From contig NZ_VCBC01000002.1 in the NCBI RefSeq assembly GCF_005843925.1, forward strand, positions 248,001-312,000: DNA of 64,000 bases, written 5' to 3'. Below, in pieces: positions 8,937 to 19,220 of the stretch. This stretch comes from Thalassotalea litorea. GTDB taxonomy: Bacteria > Pseudomonadota > Gammaproteobacteria > Enterobacterales > Alteromonadaceae. The notes below the pieces were generated by a model that did not search any database, was not told the origin of the DNA, and worked only from the letters and a program-made list of their open reading frames with translations. A program made the translations under genes and the position numbers. The first letter of the stretch is position 1. Each line of letters starts with the position of its first letter.

Positions 8937-10025
8937 TTAATTCACGTGTTGGTAATATTCTTTATACCAGCGAACAAAATTTGCCACCCCATCGGTCACC
9001 GATGTTTGCGGGCGATGTCCGGTCACTGAGTATAAATCTTCGACCTCTGCAAAGGTTTTTTGTACATCACCCGGTTGCATAGGTAACAGATTCTTTTTCG
9101 CTTCCATCCCCAACGATTGTTCTAGCGCCTTGATGAAATCCATCAATTTCACCGGGCTACCATTACCAATATTAAACACTCGGTAAGGTGCCGAACTCGT
9201 CGCAGCAGAACCGCCCTCGACAGACCAGTCTGTATTTATCGCAGGGATATTTTCTTGCACGCGTATTATACCCTCAACGATGTCGTCAATGTAAGTGAAA
9301 TCTCGACTCATATCGCCATAATTGTATACATCGATGGGCTCGCCAGAAAGCATGGCTTTGGTAAATTTAAATAACGCCATATCCGGACGTCCCCATGGCC
9401 CGTAAACCGTGAAAAAACGCAAGCCAGTGGTGGCAATACCGTAGAGGTGAGAATAGCTATGAGCCATTAACTCATTGGCTTTCTTAGTCGCGGCATATAG
9501 CGATACTGGGTGATCAACGCTATCTGAGGTCGCAAACGGCGTTTGTTTATTTAGCCCATAAACTGAACTAGACGAGGCATACACTAAGTGCTCAACATTG
9601 TTATGACGACACCCTTCAAGAACGGCCAAATGACCAATTAGGTTGGCATCGGCATAAGCCATGGGATTGTCTATTGAATAGCGCACTCCAGCTTGTGCCG
9701 CCAAATGAATGACTCTTTGAAATTTTTCTCGCGCAAAAAGCTCAGCCATCGACTCTCGGTCTTCCAAATCAAGCTTCACAAAGCGAAACAGTCCTGATTG
9801 AGGGTTGGCCTGTGACTGAGAAACAATATCCGAACCCGCCACTAAACTTTGCGATTGTTGTTTGCTGGAAAATTTCTGCAGTTTATTTAGACGTGATAAT
9901 TTGAGGTTGACATCGTAATAGTCGTTAAGATTATCCAAACCAACAACTTCGTGCCCCTGTTCACACAAACGAGTTGCCACGAAATGACCGATAAAGCCCG
10001 CAGCGCCTGTAACCAAGTATTTCAT
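8937..10025 (-). CDS. NAD-dependent epimerase, UDP-glucuronate 4-epimerase type
   Basis: An extended short-chain dehydrogenase/reductase that most resembles UDP-glucuronate 4-epimerases, interconverting UDP-glucuronate and UDP-galacturonate. It shows the Rossmann GAAGFIG (7-13), catalytic SSSSVYG (151-157), YAATK with Tyr177 and Lys181, and the FFTVYGPWGRPDMALF block typical of this subgroup. At 362 aa it is about 25 residues longer than usual, because of polar insertions at ~residues 52-78 and ~280-295. No UDP-glucose dehydrogenase gene lies in the window to make its substrate. It could also act on related nucleotide sugars. Confidence 0.88.
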   Translation of the reverse strand: MKYLVTGAAGFIGHFVATRLCEQGHEVVGLDNLNDYYDVNLKLSRLNKLQKFSSKQQSQSLVAGSDIVSQSQANPQSGLFRFVKLDLEDRESMAELFAREKFQRVIHLAAQAGVRYSIDNPMAYADANLIGHLAVLEGCRHNNVEHLVYASSSSVYGLNKQTPFATSDSVDHPVSLYAATKKANELMAHSYSHLYGIATTGLRFFTVYGPWGRPDMALFKFTKAMLSGEPIDVYNYGDMSRDFTYIDDIVEGIIRVQENIPAINTDWSVEGGSAATSSAPYRVFNIGNGSPVKLMDFIKALEQSLGMEAKKNLLPMQPGDVQKTFAEVEDLYSVTGHRPQTSVTDGVANFVRWYKEYYQHVN

Positions 10026-10385
10026 AAGTCTTCCATATTTTAAGAGGTACTCAAATCAAAGCGTGCCTGGCTTTACTTCCTGCTCCTGAACACGGAATCT
10101 GTCATATAGGCAATAACAGAGTGCTTTGACCTATCCAAAGACAGCGGGTTAAACACCACCGCCTCATAAAAATATAGTCGAGATAATTCACCTTAAACAA
10201 AAAACTGAAATTTAATTACGGTATTAGTCAAATCAATACCGGCGCAAACGTCAACAATGACTTTAAAAACCCCATGCTCTTTCTTAGCTACTAATTTTTA
10301 AAGAAAATTTCTGTTCTAAATCAAAGCAATTTCTGGCAAAAAACATTAATCTTAACAATAGGTCAAATAGAGTTTGGAGAATTCA
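10026..10385. other. Intergenic region with one dyad, 10219-10241
   Basis: This 360-nt gap separates the epimerase gene (minus) from the stress-protein gene (plus), so it must hold both promoters. The only structure I can point to is a dyad, CGGTATT at 10219-10225 and AATACCG at 10235-10241 with a 9-nt spacer, which could be an operator. I see no open reading frame to call. Confidence 0.4.
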
Positions 10386-11249
10386 ATGCGCAACGTGCTT
10401 GTAGTTGCAGATCCCAATTTTGAAACAACGACTGCCATTGAGCAGGCAAAGCGCTTATCCATTGCCGATGATGTAAAACTGCACATTGTGTATTTTTACT
10501 ATGAGAATCTGCGAGGCATGGGTAGCAAAGGAGAAGCTCTAAAGCAATCATTGCTTACTCGCTTAAATGAAAAAGCCAAGGAACAATTAGGGCAGCTACT
10601 GGACGGTGAAATTCCTTTTAGTTTTGAGATCGTCTGGGAGAAAAACCTGCATACCTGGGTTAATACCTATGCAGAATCGAATAACCCGGTGATGGTAATG
10701 AAAACCGGACATCGCTCTGAAACAATGTTTTATACACCAACAGACTGGCATCTGATTCGAGAATGCCCGGCTCCGGTGTTAATTGTCGCCGAAAAAAAAT
10801 GGCGCACCCGAAGTGGTATTCTAGCGGCAATAGACTTACAAACAGAACAAAAAGAAAAACAGAGACTTAACGAGAAAATTCTCGCAACATCTAAATATTT
10901 AGCGACGGTTTTCGATGTTCCTCTTCATGTCTGCTATACCCCTGTTGTGCCTGATATTCTGCGGGATTTTGGCATTCAGTTTCTAGATGAGGTTGAAGAA
11001 GATGCACGTCAGGATTTAATCAACAAGATTAACCACCTAGGGAAAACCTACGGCATTCCTCCAGAAAACTTTCATGTCAATGCTGGTAAACCGGAAAAAG
11101 TCATTCCCAGTACCGCGGCAAAATTGCATGCTGGACTCGTTGTTGTTGGTACAATAGGACGCACTGGAATTACCGGCAAATTACTCGGTAATACCGCCGA
11201 AGAGATACTCAGCCTGTTAAAAACCAACGTATTAACTTTAAAACCCTAA
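10386..11249 (+). CDS. Tandem universal stress protein (UspE-like)
   Basis: A 287-aa protein with two UspA domains (about 1-145 and 150-287), the architecture of UspE, a cytoplasmic stress-induced protein linked in E. coli to motility and survival. The second domain has the ATP-binding signature G-x2-G-x9-G-N (GTIGRTGITGKLLGN, ~265-279); in the first domain this signature is lost. An in-frame TTG at 10374 exists, but TTGGAG there is better read as the ribosome binding site 6-7 nt upstream of the ATG at 10386. Confidence 0.9.
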   Translation: MRNVLVVADPNFETTTAIEQAKRLSIADDVKLHIVYFYYENLRGMGSKGEALKQSLLTRLNEKAKEQLGQLLDGEIPFSFEIVWEKNLHTWVNTYAESNNPVMVMKTGHRSETMFYTPTDWHLIRECPAPVLIVAEKKWRTRSGILAAIDLQTEQKEKQRLNEKILATSKYLATVFDVPLHVCYTPVVPDILRDFGIQFLDEVEEDARQDLINKINHLGKTYGIPPENFHVNAGKPEKVIPSTAAKLHAGLVVVGTIGRTGITGKLLGNTAEEILSLLKTNVLTLKP

Positions 11250-11260
11250 ACTTTACCTCT

Positions 11261-11288
11261 AGCCTGGCAATCGTCGGGCTCTTTTTTA
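11261..11288 (+). terminator. Rho-independent terminator after the stress-protein gene
   Basis: AGCCTG (11261-11266) pairs with CGGGCT (11275-11280), including one G-T pair, around an 8-nt loop, followed by CTTTTTT. It lies 12 nt beyond the stop codon. Confidence 0.7.
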
Positions 11289-11429
11289 ATCTTATCCTCC
11301 TTGTTATTTTCAACTATATTATTGTGTATTGGGCCGAATAATTGGGCAGCACAATTTCTGGTCAAAGCTTTAATTAACGGGTGCCTGACGAGCCAAAAAG
11401 CGGCAGACTCGCACAGCATGGAGATTTGA

Positions 11430-14192
11430 TTGAAAACCAGCCCTAACGATCACCGGCTCTACCATCCCATAACCTTAGAGAATGGCTTACGGGCAGTCGT
11501 TGTCGAAAACAACGAATCCACTCGCGCTGCAGCATCTATTGTCGTCAATGCAGGGCATTTTGATGACCCAGACGATACTCAGGGACTTGCCCACTTTCTC
11601 GAACACATGCTGTTTTTAGGAACGAAAAGTTTCCCGGATAGCGGTGAATACCAACAGTTTATCAGTCAGCACAATGGTACGAACAATGCTTGGACGGGGT
11701 CCGAGCATACCTGCTTTTATTTTGATATCGACAGTGAGTTTTTTGAGCCGGCACTGGAGCGTTTTAGCCGTTTTTTCAGTGAACCCCTGCTTGCTGTAGC
11801 GCATATTGAAACCGAAAGAAATAATGTCGATGCTGAATTTCAAATGAAATTAAAAGAAGATTCCCGCCGCATTTATGACGCACAAAAGGAAACGGTAAAC
11901 CCCAACCACCCATTTAGTAAGTTTTCCGTCGGGAATCTAACAACACTGCAAGACCGGCCTGAGCGGTCATTGCAACAAGCCTTGCAACAATTTTTTCAAA
12001 GTCATTACCATGCTAAAGCAATGACATTGGCGGTTGAATCGCCTTATCCGTTAACGACAGTTCAACCTTGGATCGAATCATTATTTGCACCTGTCAGAAA
12101 GCCATCGCACCCTAAACCTGTCATTTCTGAACCGCTTTATCGACAAGAAGATCTTGCCATCCAACTTTCGATCCCTCCACAGCAGTCACAACGAAAACTG
12201 ATCATCACTTTTGCTTTACCGGGCCTGGACGATTACTACGAAAATAAACCGGTAAGTTATTTAAGTTATTTATTAGGTCACGAAGGTCCGGGGAGTATTT
12301 TATCCGTATTGAAGAAACGCCAATGGGCAATGGCTTTGACCTCTGGGGGTGGGGTTAATGGCTCTAACTTTAAAGATTTTAACATCAGTATTGCACTTAC
12401 CGAGGTGGGTGAACGCTATCAAACAGAAATCATTGAACTGCTATTTTCCTACCTGCGTTTGTTAAAAAAAGCAGGGATCCAAGAATTATACTTCAATGAA
12501 AAACAGGCGTTGACGGAATTTGCATTCAATTATAAAGAAACCAGTAAACCTTTGGATAACGTCAACCAGTTGGCGATAAATATGCAGCATTATCCGCAAC
12601 AAGATTATGTATACGGTGACTATAAGATTGAATCGTTTAATCCTGATCTTTTACAGCAGTTTCTGGGTTACTTCGTCCCCGAAAACATGCGCATTATGGA
12701 GGTTCGAAAAAATGTCACAACCAGCAAAATTAGCCGCTGGTATAAAACCCCCTATCACCTTAGCGATATTGATCAACAGCGATTAATGCGGTGGCAGGAT
12801 GTTAGCATCCACGAAGAGTTAAGACTGCCACTCGCAAACCCTTTTATTGTCGCAGATCCTAGATTGTATCGCGGAGAAACAACGGACATTCCGATAAAAA
12901 TTTACCAACGGCCGGGGTTTAATTTTTGGTTTAAACAAGACAAAACATTCAGCTCGCCAAAAGGGCAAATCTTTGTAAGCCTGGAATCTGGTTTCACAAC
13001 GCAATCGGATAAGCACATTGCCATGACCCGACTATTTGTCGAGTTGTTCAGTGAATCTGTACAGGAACAAAATTATCAGGCGGAGCTCGCCGGAATACAC
13101 TATCAAATCTATGCTCATCAAGGCGGAATTACCTTACAGATATCTGGCATTAGTGAAAAACAACCTTTGCTTCTTGATAACCTTTTGACCGCAATATGTG
13201 ACCACTCATTACCACTTGAGAGATTTAAGCTATTCAAAAAGCAACTGATCAACAATTGGCAAGATATTAGACAAGGAAAGCCCGTAGCACAGCTATTTGC
13301 GGTGTTAAATGGCTTATTTAAACCCTATAGCCCGCATGCCTTACAACTTGCCACTGCCCTGACAAATGTTGGATTTGATGACTTCGCCGATTTTTGCGCC
13401 AAACTTTTTCAGCAACTGAGTGTTGAAGCCTTTGCTTACGGCAACTGGCCAAAATCCGATGCACTGCTCATCGCTAAAAGCATAGAAAAACACCTTGAAG
13501 CAACCATAAAAGAAACGGCGTTGGTGCAGCCTGACATTATCGACTTTCAAGATACTGTTCCTGCCCATATCCCTGTACCTATCGCGGATAATGATAATGC
13601 CTGTGTTATCTATTTCCCGATGCCCGATAAAGACTTCACCAGCAAAGCCATGGCCATCATTGCCAGTCAGGTGCTTGCTCCGCAGTTTTTTCATCAATTA
13701 AGAACGGAAAAACAATTAGGGTATTTATTGGGGGTGAATTACATGCCGATGAACCGTTACCCAGGGATTGCATGTTTTGTTCAGTCACCGCAATTTTCAC
13801 CACAAGCGATTGAAACGGAAATGATGGCGTTTTTCGAAAATTTTGCAAAAAAGACGCAGATAGAAGGCTGGGAAAAATTGCAGCAAGGCATTATTAATCA
13901 GCTTGATGCTAAGGACTCAGGTCCTAGGATCCGTAGTCAGCGATTCTGGCATAGCATTAGCAATCACGATTATGAGTTTAACAACCGGTTGATACTTAAA
14001 CGCGAAATCCAGCAATTGACACAAACCAAAGTTCTGGAGTTTGTTAAAACTCAGTTAACCAGGCCTTCAGGTATACAACCCATTATATTAAGTACTGTAC
14101 TGCCGGGCACGGAGCCGACAACGCCTAAAGACAAATCGTTAGTGTTTACCAATATCGGCACATTTCACCAACAATATCCATTGAAAAATTAA
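11430..14192 (+). CDS. Insulinase/pitrilysin-type zinc protease (M16)
   Basis: A 920-aa M16A metalloprotease related to pitrilysin and insulin-degrading enzyme, which digest peptides in an enclosed chamber. The inverted zinc motif HFLEH is at residues 55-59, with the third ligand Glu136 in NNVDAEF. Length agrees with four half-chamber domains, and the C-terminal domain has the R-TEKQLGYLLGV segment (~765-777) that binds substrate. The start is TTG at 11430 with GGAG 6 nt upstream; the nearby ATG at 11418 runs into a stop at once. No signal peptide is visible, unlike E. coli pitrilysin, so a cytoplasmic location is predicted. Confidence 0.92.
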   Translation: MKTSPNDHRLYHPITLENGLRAVVVENNESTRAAASIVVNAGHFDDPDDTQGLAHFLEHMLFLGTKSFPDSGEYQQFISQHNGTNNAWTGSEHTCFYFDIDSEFFEPALERFSRFFSEPLLAVAHIETERNNVDAEFQMKLKEDSRRIYDAQKETVNPNHPFSKFSVGNLTTLQDRPERSLQQALQQFFQSHYHAKAMTLAVESPYPLTTVQPWIESLFAPVRKPSHPKPVISEPLYRQEDLAIQLSIPPQQSQRKLIITFALPGLDDYYENKPVSYLSYLLGHEGPGSILSVLKKRQWAMALTSGGGVNGSNFKDFNISIALTEVGERYQTEIIELLFSYLRLLKKAGIQELYFNEKQALTEFAFNYKETSKPLDNVNQLAINMQHYPQQDYVYGDYKIESFNPDLLQQFLGYFVPENMRIMEVRKNVTTSKISRWYKTPYHLSDIDQQRLMRWQDVSIHEELRLPLANPFIVADPRLYRGETTDIPIKIYQRPGFNFWFKQDKTFSSPKGQIFVSLESGFTTQSDKHIAMTRLFVELFSESVQEQNYQAELAGIHYQIYAHQGGITLQISGISEKQPLLLDNLLTAICDHSLPLERFKLFKKQLINNWQDIRQGKPVAQLFAVLNGLFKPYSPHALQLATALTNVGFDDFADFCAKLFQQLSVEAFAYGNWPKSDALLIAKSIEKHLEATIKETALVQPDIIDFQDTVPAHIPVPIADNDNACVIYFPMPDKDFTSKAMAIIASQVLAPQFFHQLRTEKQLGYLLGVNYMPMNRYPGIACFVQSPQFSPQAIETEMMAFFENFAKKTQIEGWEKLQQGIINQLDAKDSGPRIRSQRFWHSISNHDYEFNNRLILKREIQQLTQTKVLEFVKTQLTRPSGIQPIILSTVLPGTEPTTPKDKSLVFTNIGTFHQQYPLKN

Positions 14193-14358
14193 CGAGTTAA
14201 TGCGCGTAAATTCCTTCATCGCTTTAATTTATCGGCCATTTGTTTTAAGATGATTTTCGACGTCAAATAAAAGTCGAATAAATTATTCGACGAATAATAA
14301 GAATCCTTAGTTAATGTATTGTTACTAATAACTGAGTTGTAGCTTTCAGGGTTTACTT

Positions 14359-17300
14359 GTGCACTTTATCAATAATAAAAAAAAGCATGCTTGCCATGTA
14401 CCGCTTTTTCATCAACTTTTTCTGATTATCAGTCTCTGTCTGAGTTTTGTTGCCACTGCAGAACAACCACCGCTTAAATTTCAGCAGTTTTCTGTGGAGC
14501 AAGGACTCTCACAAAGTACTGTTATGTCCGTAACTCAAGATCATCATGGTTTTATTTGGCTGGCAACCCAAGATGGGCTTAACCGGTTTGATGGATATGA
14601 GTTCACACACTACAGATATCAGGCAAACAGTCTTAATTCTCTGGCCAATAATTTTGTTAGAGTTGTTTTTGTGGATAGTAAAAACACTCTTTGGGTTGGA
14701 ACTGTTGATGGACTCAGCCGATACAATGCTACAAAGAATAATTTCGATAACTTCTTCCATGAAAAAGGTAATTCAAATTCACTTAAAGATAATACGGTTT
14801 GGAGTATTTACGAAGACAATGACAACAACCTTTGGGTAGCAACTGCTTCAGGCCTTCATAAATATAATGCTACAACTGAAAATTTCACTGTTGTTAACTT
14901 CAAAAGTTACAGTTCAGTTATCCGAGACATTAAAAGCATTTTTCAGGACTCAAACGGCAATTACTGGCTAGGGACATACGAAAATGGTCTGTTTTTCGTT
15001 AACAAAGATCTTGATTTCATATCAGCAGCCAATGGAGAAAACATTTGGAAGCTAAATGTCAACGCACAATCTATTTTTGAAATAACTGAGGTAAACCAGA
15101 AAATATGGCTTGCTACAGGAAATGGTGTTTATGCCATTGATAAAGAAATGACTGTGACCAATCACTACCTGCCCCATAATTATACAAATGAGCAAAACAA
15201 TAATAGCGTCAGAAGCATTCATCAAGTCGATGATAGGTTTTTATGGCTCGGCACAGAGGCCGGACTTTTGGAGCTGGATTTAGTCGATGAGCGAATTTAT
15301 TTTTTGGAATCTTCAGCTAATAACGCTAATGAAGTTACTAAAACTTTTATATTTACCATATTCGAAGACAATTCAAATTCAATTTGGTTAGCAACATTTT
15401 ATGACGGGGTTAGCAGGTATAATTTAATATCCTCCCTTTTTACTCATCACCTATCAGGTAACTTCAACGACAAAAAAAATATCAGCGCATTTACCGAGGC
15501 AGACGACGGCACGATATTAATTGGGTCAGAGAGCAACGGCATTTACTATCAAACTCCAAATTCAACTACCGTTGGTAAATTAGATATAGATCTTGAGGAT
15601 ACCATTTCATCGATACATGCTGACCGAAGAAATCTTTGGATCATTACCAATAAAGAAACGCTGTTAAATTATGACATGGTGACACAAGACCTCACGCAAC
15701 AAGATGACTGGCTGCAGGGATACTCCGAACAGCATGGTCGCCTAGACTACATATTTACTAAAGGATCTTTCTGGTTTGGCTCGTCGGCATCCAAGCTTTA
15801 TAGATACTCTCCTGTAGACAAAACATTAACAGCTTTTACCCTCGAGCGAGGGAAATCTAACGACTTATATGCGATCAATGTTGCTTCAGATGCCAATATT
15901 TGGACATATAGTGCCAATGAAGAAATTTATTTATTCGATATAGAAAAAGAGAAATTTAAGGTACTGGACATACCAAAGTCCGATATTTTTTCAGGAGACT
16001 CCATTACCGCTATTCAAGAGTCCAAAGATTACTATTGGTTTGGCTTTGATGGCAAAGGTGCTGCAGCGCTAAATAAACAAACTAACAAATTAATTCATTT
16101 CACGGAAAGCAATGGCCTTGCAAATAATAAAATCGCGGGTCTATTAGTTGATGATGAAGGAATAGCTTGGGTAAGTACCAACAAAGGAATAACCAGCTTA
16201 GATCCAGTCACTCAGAAAGTTGAAAATTATAATATCAACCAAGGTGTACAAGCAGATGAATTTTTCTCATTCTCTTATTTGAAAGCTAATGACAACAAGT
16301 TTTATTTCGGTGGGGTTAACGGTTTCAATAGCTTTTTCCCATATAATATCAAGCTGGAATCTGAAGTCATTAACCCACCGCAAAATATGCATTTGCTAAT
16401 CGCCAATGAACGAGTAAATTCCTCGGATGTAATTACTTTTTCAGATAGCCAGGCAAATACTAAGCAGCTTTATCTATCCGAAGATATTACTTTAAAGTAT
16501 GATCAATCCCCTTTCAGTGTTGAATTCGCCTCACCAAACGCAACGTTTTCCAGTGAAGTGAAATATCGTTATAAAATGGATGGTATAGATGATTCATGGG
16601 TGTACACCGACTCGTCGAATAAACGTGCTACCTACACGAAATTAGATCCCGGAAGTTATGAGTTTCAGGTCCAGGCATTTAGTTCTAACTCAAAAGACTA
16701 TAAAAATGCGCCATCATTAACAGTAAATATTCTTCCCCCTTGGTGGTTAACGAATTGGGCTTGGGCAGCTTATGGCTTACTATTTCTGTGCGTTGTATTT
16801 TATTTTTACCGTCAGGCCAAGCAGAAACAATTGGTAAATTACCAAATCAAAGAAAGTGAAGAGCGGTTGAAACTGGCGCTTTGGGGTTCTGGCGATGAAA
16901 TGTGGGACTGGAATATAAAAACCGGTCAAATGTTCCGTTCAAATATTTGGGGGATCCTCGATTTCCCTCAGGATGGTCATCGCAATAAGCAGGACAGTTC
17001 AAATAAAGGCAATATTCACCCCCAGGATTCTACCCGGGTGAATATTGCGCTGGATGAGCATTTTTCCGAAAAAACCGATCACTTTGAAGCTGCGTATCGC
17101 GTTAAAAATAAAGAAGGCAAGTGGACCTGGGTGTTAGACCGAGGCAAAGTGGTTGAGCGTGATATCAATAATGCGCCGTCTCGAATGACAGGGACAATCA
17201 AAGATATTTCAAAGATTAAACAAACGGAAGAAAGCTTAAAATTATTCGCCAAATGTATTGCCAATATTTCCGATGCCGTAGTTGTTTACGATGAAGAGTT

Positions 17301-18909
17301 TAAAACCGTAGATTGTAATCCTTCGTTCCAGAGGATTACCGGGCAAACACGTTCAGAGGCCATAGGCCGTGCACTGGAGTTTAAGTCCTATCCGCAAAGC
17401 TTTTTGCAAAACCTAAAGAAAAATCTGATTCATCATGGTTCCTGGCAAGGCGAAATTGAAAGTAAGCGCCTTAATGGTCAACGTTACCTTATCGATATCA
17501 CCATGGATGTTATTCGTGATGAAAACCAGAAAGTTACCCATTATGTAGGGGTTTTCTCTGATATAACTAAGCGTAAGGAAACCGAGAAAGAATTACGCAA
17601 GCTTGCGAATACCGATACCTTGACAGGACTACCGAATCGCTCTTACTTTCAGACTAACCACACCATATTGGTTAATCAGGAAACCGTGCACGCGTTACTG
17701 GTCTTTGATCTAGATAACTTTAAGAAGATTAATGACTCCCTGGGCCATCAAATCGGTGATGTATTACTGTGTAAAGTGACAGAGCGAATTGCCACAGTAG
17801 GTAATCTAAAAGATACCTGTTATCGCCTTGGCGGCGATGAATTTAGCTTGATTATTGAAGGCACCAACGATCTTCATGAGATCACTACCATCGCCGATGA
17901 AATTCTTAGAGCCGTTGCAGAGCCTTACAATATCCGTAATCAGGAAATTGCCCTGTCATGCAGTATCGGTATTGCCTTATTCCCCGAAGATGGTGTGAAC
18001 TCCCATGAACTGCTAAAAAACGCGGATACCGCCATGTATCATGCCAAAGACAAGGGCGGTGATTGTTATCAGTTCTTTAACGATTCGATGAATACCCTGG
18101 CAGTGAAAAGGCTGCAGGTTGAAAACCTGATCCGACATGGTCTTAAAGAAGACTTGTTCAGTGTTTACTATCAACCTAAGATCAATATCACTACCGGCAA
18201 GGTTAGTGGCATGGAAGCATTGGTTAGATTTGAAGCAGGAGCCAAAGGCTTAATTCGTCCAGATATCTTTATTCCAATTTCCGAAGAAACCGGACAAATC
18301 ATTGAAATCGGCGAAAATGTCCTTCGTAAAGCCTGTCACGCAACCAAAGTATGGGTTGATAAAGGCGTATTTGATGGTCGAATCGCGGTAAACCTTTCCG
18401 CAGTGCAGTTTAGACAACCAAACCTAGTTCATATGATCGAGTCTATTTTGGCTGAAAGTCGACTTCCAGCTCAATATCTTGAGTTAGAAATCACCGAAGG
18501 TACGGTAATGAATTCTCCGCAGGAAGCTATTGAAACCATGCATCGACTAAGAAGCATGGGGATTCATTTATCCCTGGATGATTTTGGTACTGGTTATTCA
18601 TCGCTAGCTTACCTGAAAAAGTTCCCGCTCAATACATTAAAAATAGACAAAGCGTTTGTTGATGATATTGAAGCATCGGAACAAGGTAAAAACATGGTTG
18701 CGACCATAATCACCATCGCCCATAACCTGGGTCTTGATGTGGTAGCCGAGGGCGTAGAGAATCAAAACCAGTTGGATTACCTAAAATCCAAACAGTGTGA
18801 ACAACTGCAAGGGTATTTATATTCTAAGCCTCTGAGCGAAGAAGACTTTAGTCGCTATTTGCTTTCTCATATTATCACTCGTGAATCCGCTCCCTACTCT
18901 ACAAACTGA
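14359..18909 (+). CDS. Membrane sensor with beta-propeller, PAS, GGDEF and EAL domains
   Basis: This 1516-aa protein is predicted to sense a periplasmic signal and make or break cyclic di-GMP. Order: signal peptide (1-34), two-component-regulator propeller repeats (about 40-700, recurring WLAT-DGLNRFDG-type motifs), Y_Y_Y domain (~715-790), one membrane helix (~797-816), two PAS domains (~835-1075), GGDEF (~1085-1240) and EAL (~1260-1505). The GGDEF signature is intact (RLGGDEF, ~1155-1161), as are the EAL motif (MEALVRF, ~1284) and DDFGTGYSSLAYLKKF. Both activities are therefore possible. Start GTG at 14359 is the only one that includes the signal peptide. It is monocistronic. Confidence 0.93.
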   Translation: MHFINNKKKHACHVPLFHQLFLIISLCLSFVATAEQPPLKFQQFSVEQGLSQSTVMSVTQDHHGFIWLATQDGLNRFDGYEFTHYRYQANSLNSLANNFVRVVFVDSKNTLWVGTVDGLSRYNATKNNFDNFFHEKGNSNSLKDNTVWSIYEDNDNNLWVATASGLHKYNATTENFTVVNFKSYSSVIRDIKSIFQDSNGNYWLGTYENGLFFVNKDLDFISAANGENIWKLNVNAQSIFEITEVNQKIWLATGNGVYAIDKEMTVTNHYLPHNYTNEQNNNSVRSIHQVDDRFLWLGTEAGLLELDLVDERIYFLESSANNANEVTKTFIFTIFEDNSNSIWLATFYDGVSRYNLISSLFTHHLSGNFNDKKNISAFTEADDGTILIGSESNGIYYQTPNSTTVGKLDIDLEDTISSIHADRRNLWIITNKETLLNYDMVTQDLTQQDDWLQGYSEQHGRLDYIFTKGSFWFGSSASKLYRYSPVDKTLTAFTLERGKSNDLYAINVASDANIWTYSANEEIYLFDIEKEKFKVLDIPKSDIFSGDSITAIQESKDYYWFGFDGKGAAALNKQTNKLIHFTESNGLANNKIAGLLVDDEGIAWVSTNKGITSLDPVTQKVENYNINQGVQADEFFSFSYLKANDNKFYFGGVNGFNSFFPYNIKLESEVINPPQNMHLLIANERVNSSDVITFSDSQANTKQLYLSEDITLKYDQSPFSVEFASPNATFSSEVKYRYKMDGIDDSWVYTDSSNKRATYTKLDPGSYEFQVQAFSSNSKDYKNAPSLTVNILPPWWLTNWAWAAYGLLFLCVVFYFYRQAKQKQLVNYQIKESEERLKLALWGSGDEMWDWNIKTGQMFRSNIWGILDFPQDGHRNKQDSSNKGNIHPQDSTRVNIALDEHFSEKTDHFEAAYRVKNKEGKWTWVLDRGKVVERDINNAPSRMTGTIKDISKIKQTEESLKLFAKCIANISDAVVVYDEEFKTVDCNPSFQRITGQTRSEAIGRALEFKSYPQSFLQNLKKNLIHHGSWQGEIESKRLNGQRYLIDITMDVIRDENQKVTHYVGVFSDITKRKETEKELRKLANTDTLTGLPNRSYFQTNHTILVNQETVHALLVFDLDNFKKINDSLGHQIGDVLLCKVTERIATVGNLKDTCYRLGGDEFSLIIEGTNDLHEITTIADEILRAVAEPYNIRNQEIALSCSIGIALFPEDGVNSHELLKNADTAMYHAKDKGGDCYQFFNDSMNTLAVKRLQVENLIRHGLKEDLFSVYYQPKINITTGKVSGMEALVRFEAGAKGLIRPDIFIPISEETGQIIEIGENVLRKACHATKVWVDKGVFDGRIAVNLSAVQFRQPNLVHMIESILAESRLPAQYLELEITEGTVMNSPQEAIETMHRLRSMGIHLSLDDFGTGYSSLAYLKKFPLNTLKIDKAFVDDIEASEQGKNMVATIITIAHNLGLDVVAEGVENQNQLDYLKSKQCEQLQGYLYSKPLSEEDFSRYLLSHIITRESAPYSTN

Positions 18910-18933
18910 TAAGTCATTATTTTTGATAGAAAG

Positions 18934-18959
18934 AGCGAGGCTAACAACCTCGCTTTTTT
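18934..18959 (+). terminator. Terminator after the GGDEF-EAL gene
   Basis: AGCGAGG (18934-18940) and CCTCGCT (18948-18954) form a 7-bp stem with a 7-nt loop, followed directly by a T-run. It closes the sensor transcript and separates it from the repeat-peptide operon. Confidence 0.9.
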
Positions 18960-19155
18960 ATGTCCTATAAAAATTTATCGCAGCATTGAATTGTAATATT
19001 GAAAGCGCAAACCTAGTTTATAACTATAATGGCCCTTAATGACCAAAACCGTAAGGCCAAACCCACCCTTTTATATTGGCTCTGAAAATTCCGGCAATCA
19101 CAGAAAACGTCCCTTTGATCAAAAATATTAAATTTTTTATAACAAAATTAAAAAG

Positions 19156-19172
19156 TTGGCACACTACTAGCA
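19156..19172 (+). promoter_or_regulatory. Sigma-54 (-24/-12) promoter upstream of the repeat-peptide operon
   Basis: TTGGCACACTACTAGCA matches the RpoN consensus YTGGCACR-N4-TTGCW. The GG (19158-19159) and GC (19170-19171) doublets are exactly 10 nt apart, and the only deviation in the -12 element is TAGC for TTGC. Transcription would begin near 19183, leaving a leader of about 38 nt before the ATG at 19221. Sigma-54 promoters need an enhancer-binding activator; one such activator (FlrC, 57351) is in the window, but nothing links it to this promoter. Confidence 0.7.
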
Positions 19173-19220
19173 TTAAATTAGGCAGTTAAAATTTACTTAT
19201 AAAAATAAATAGGAATAAAA

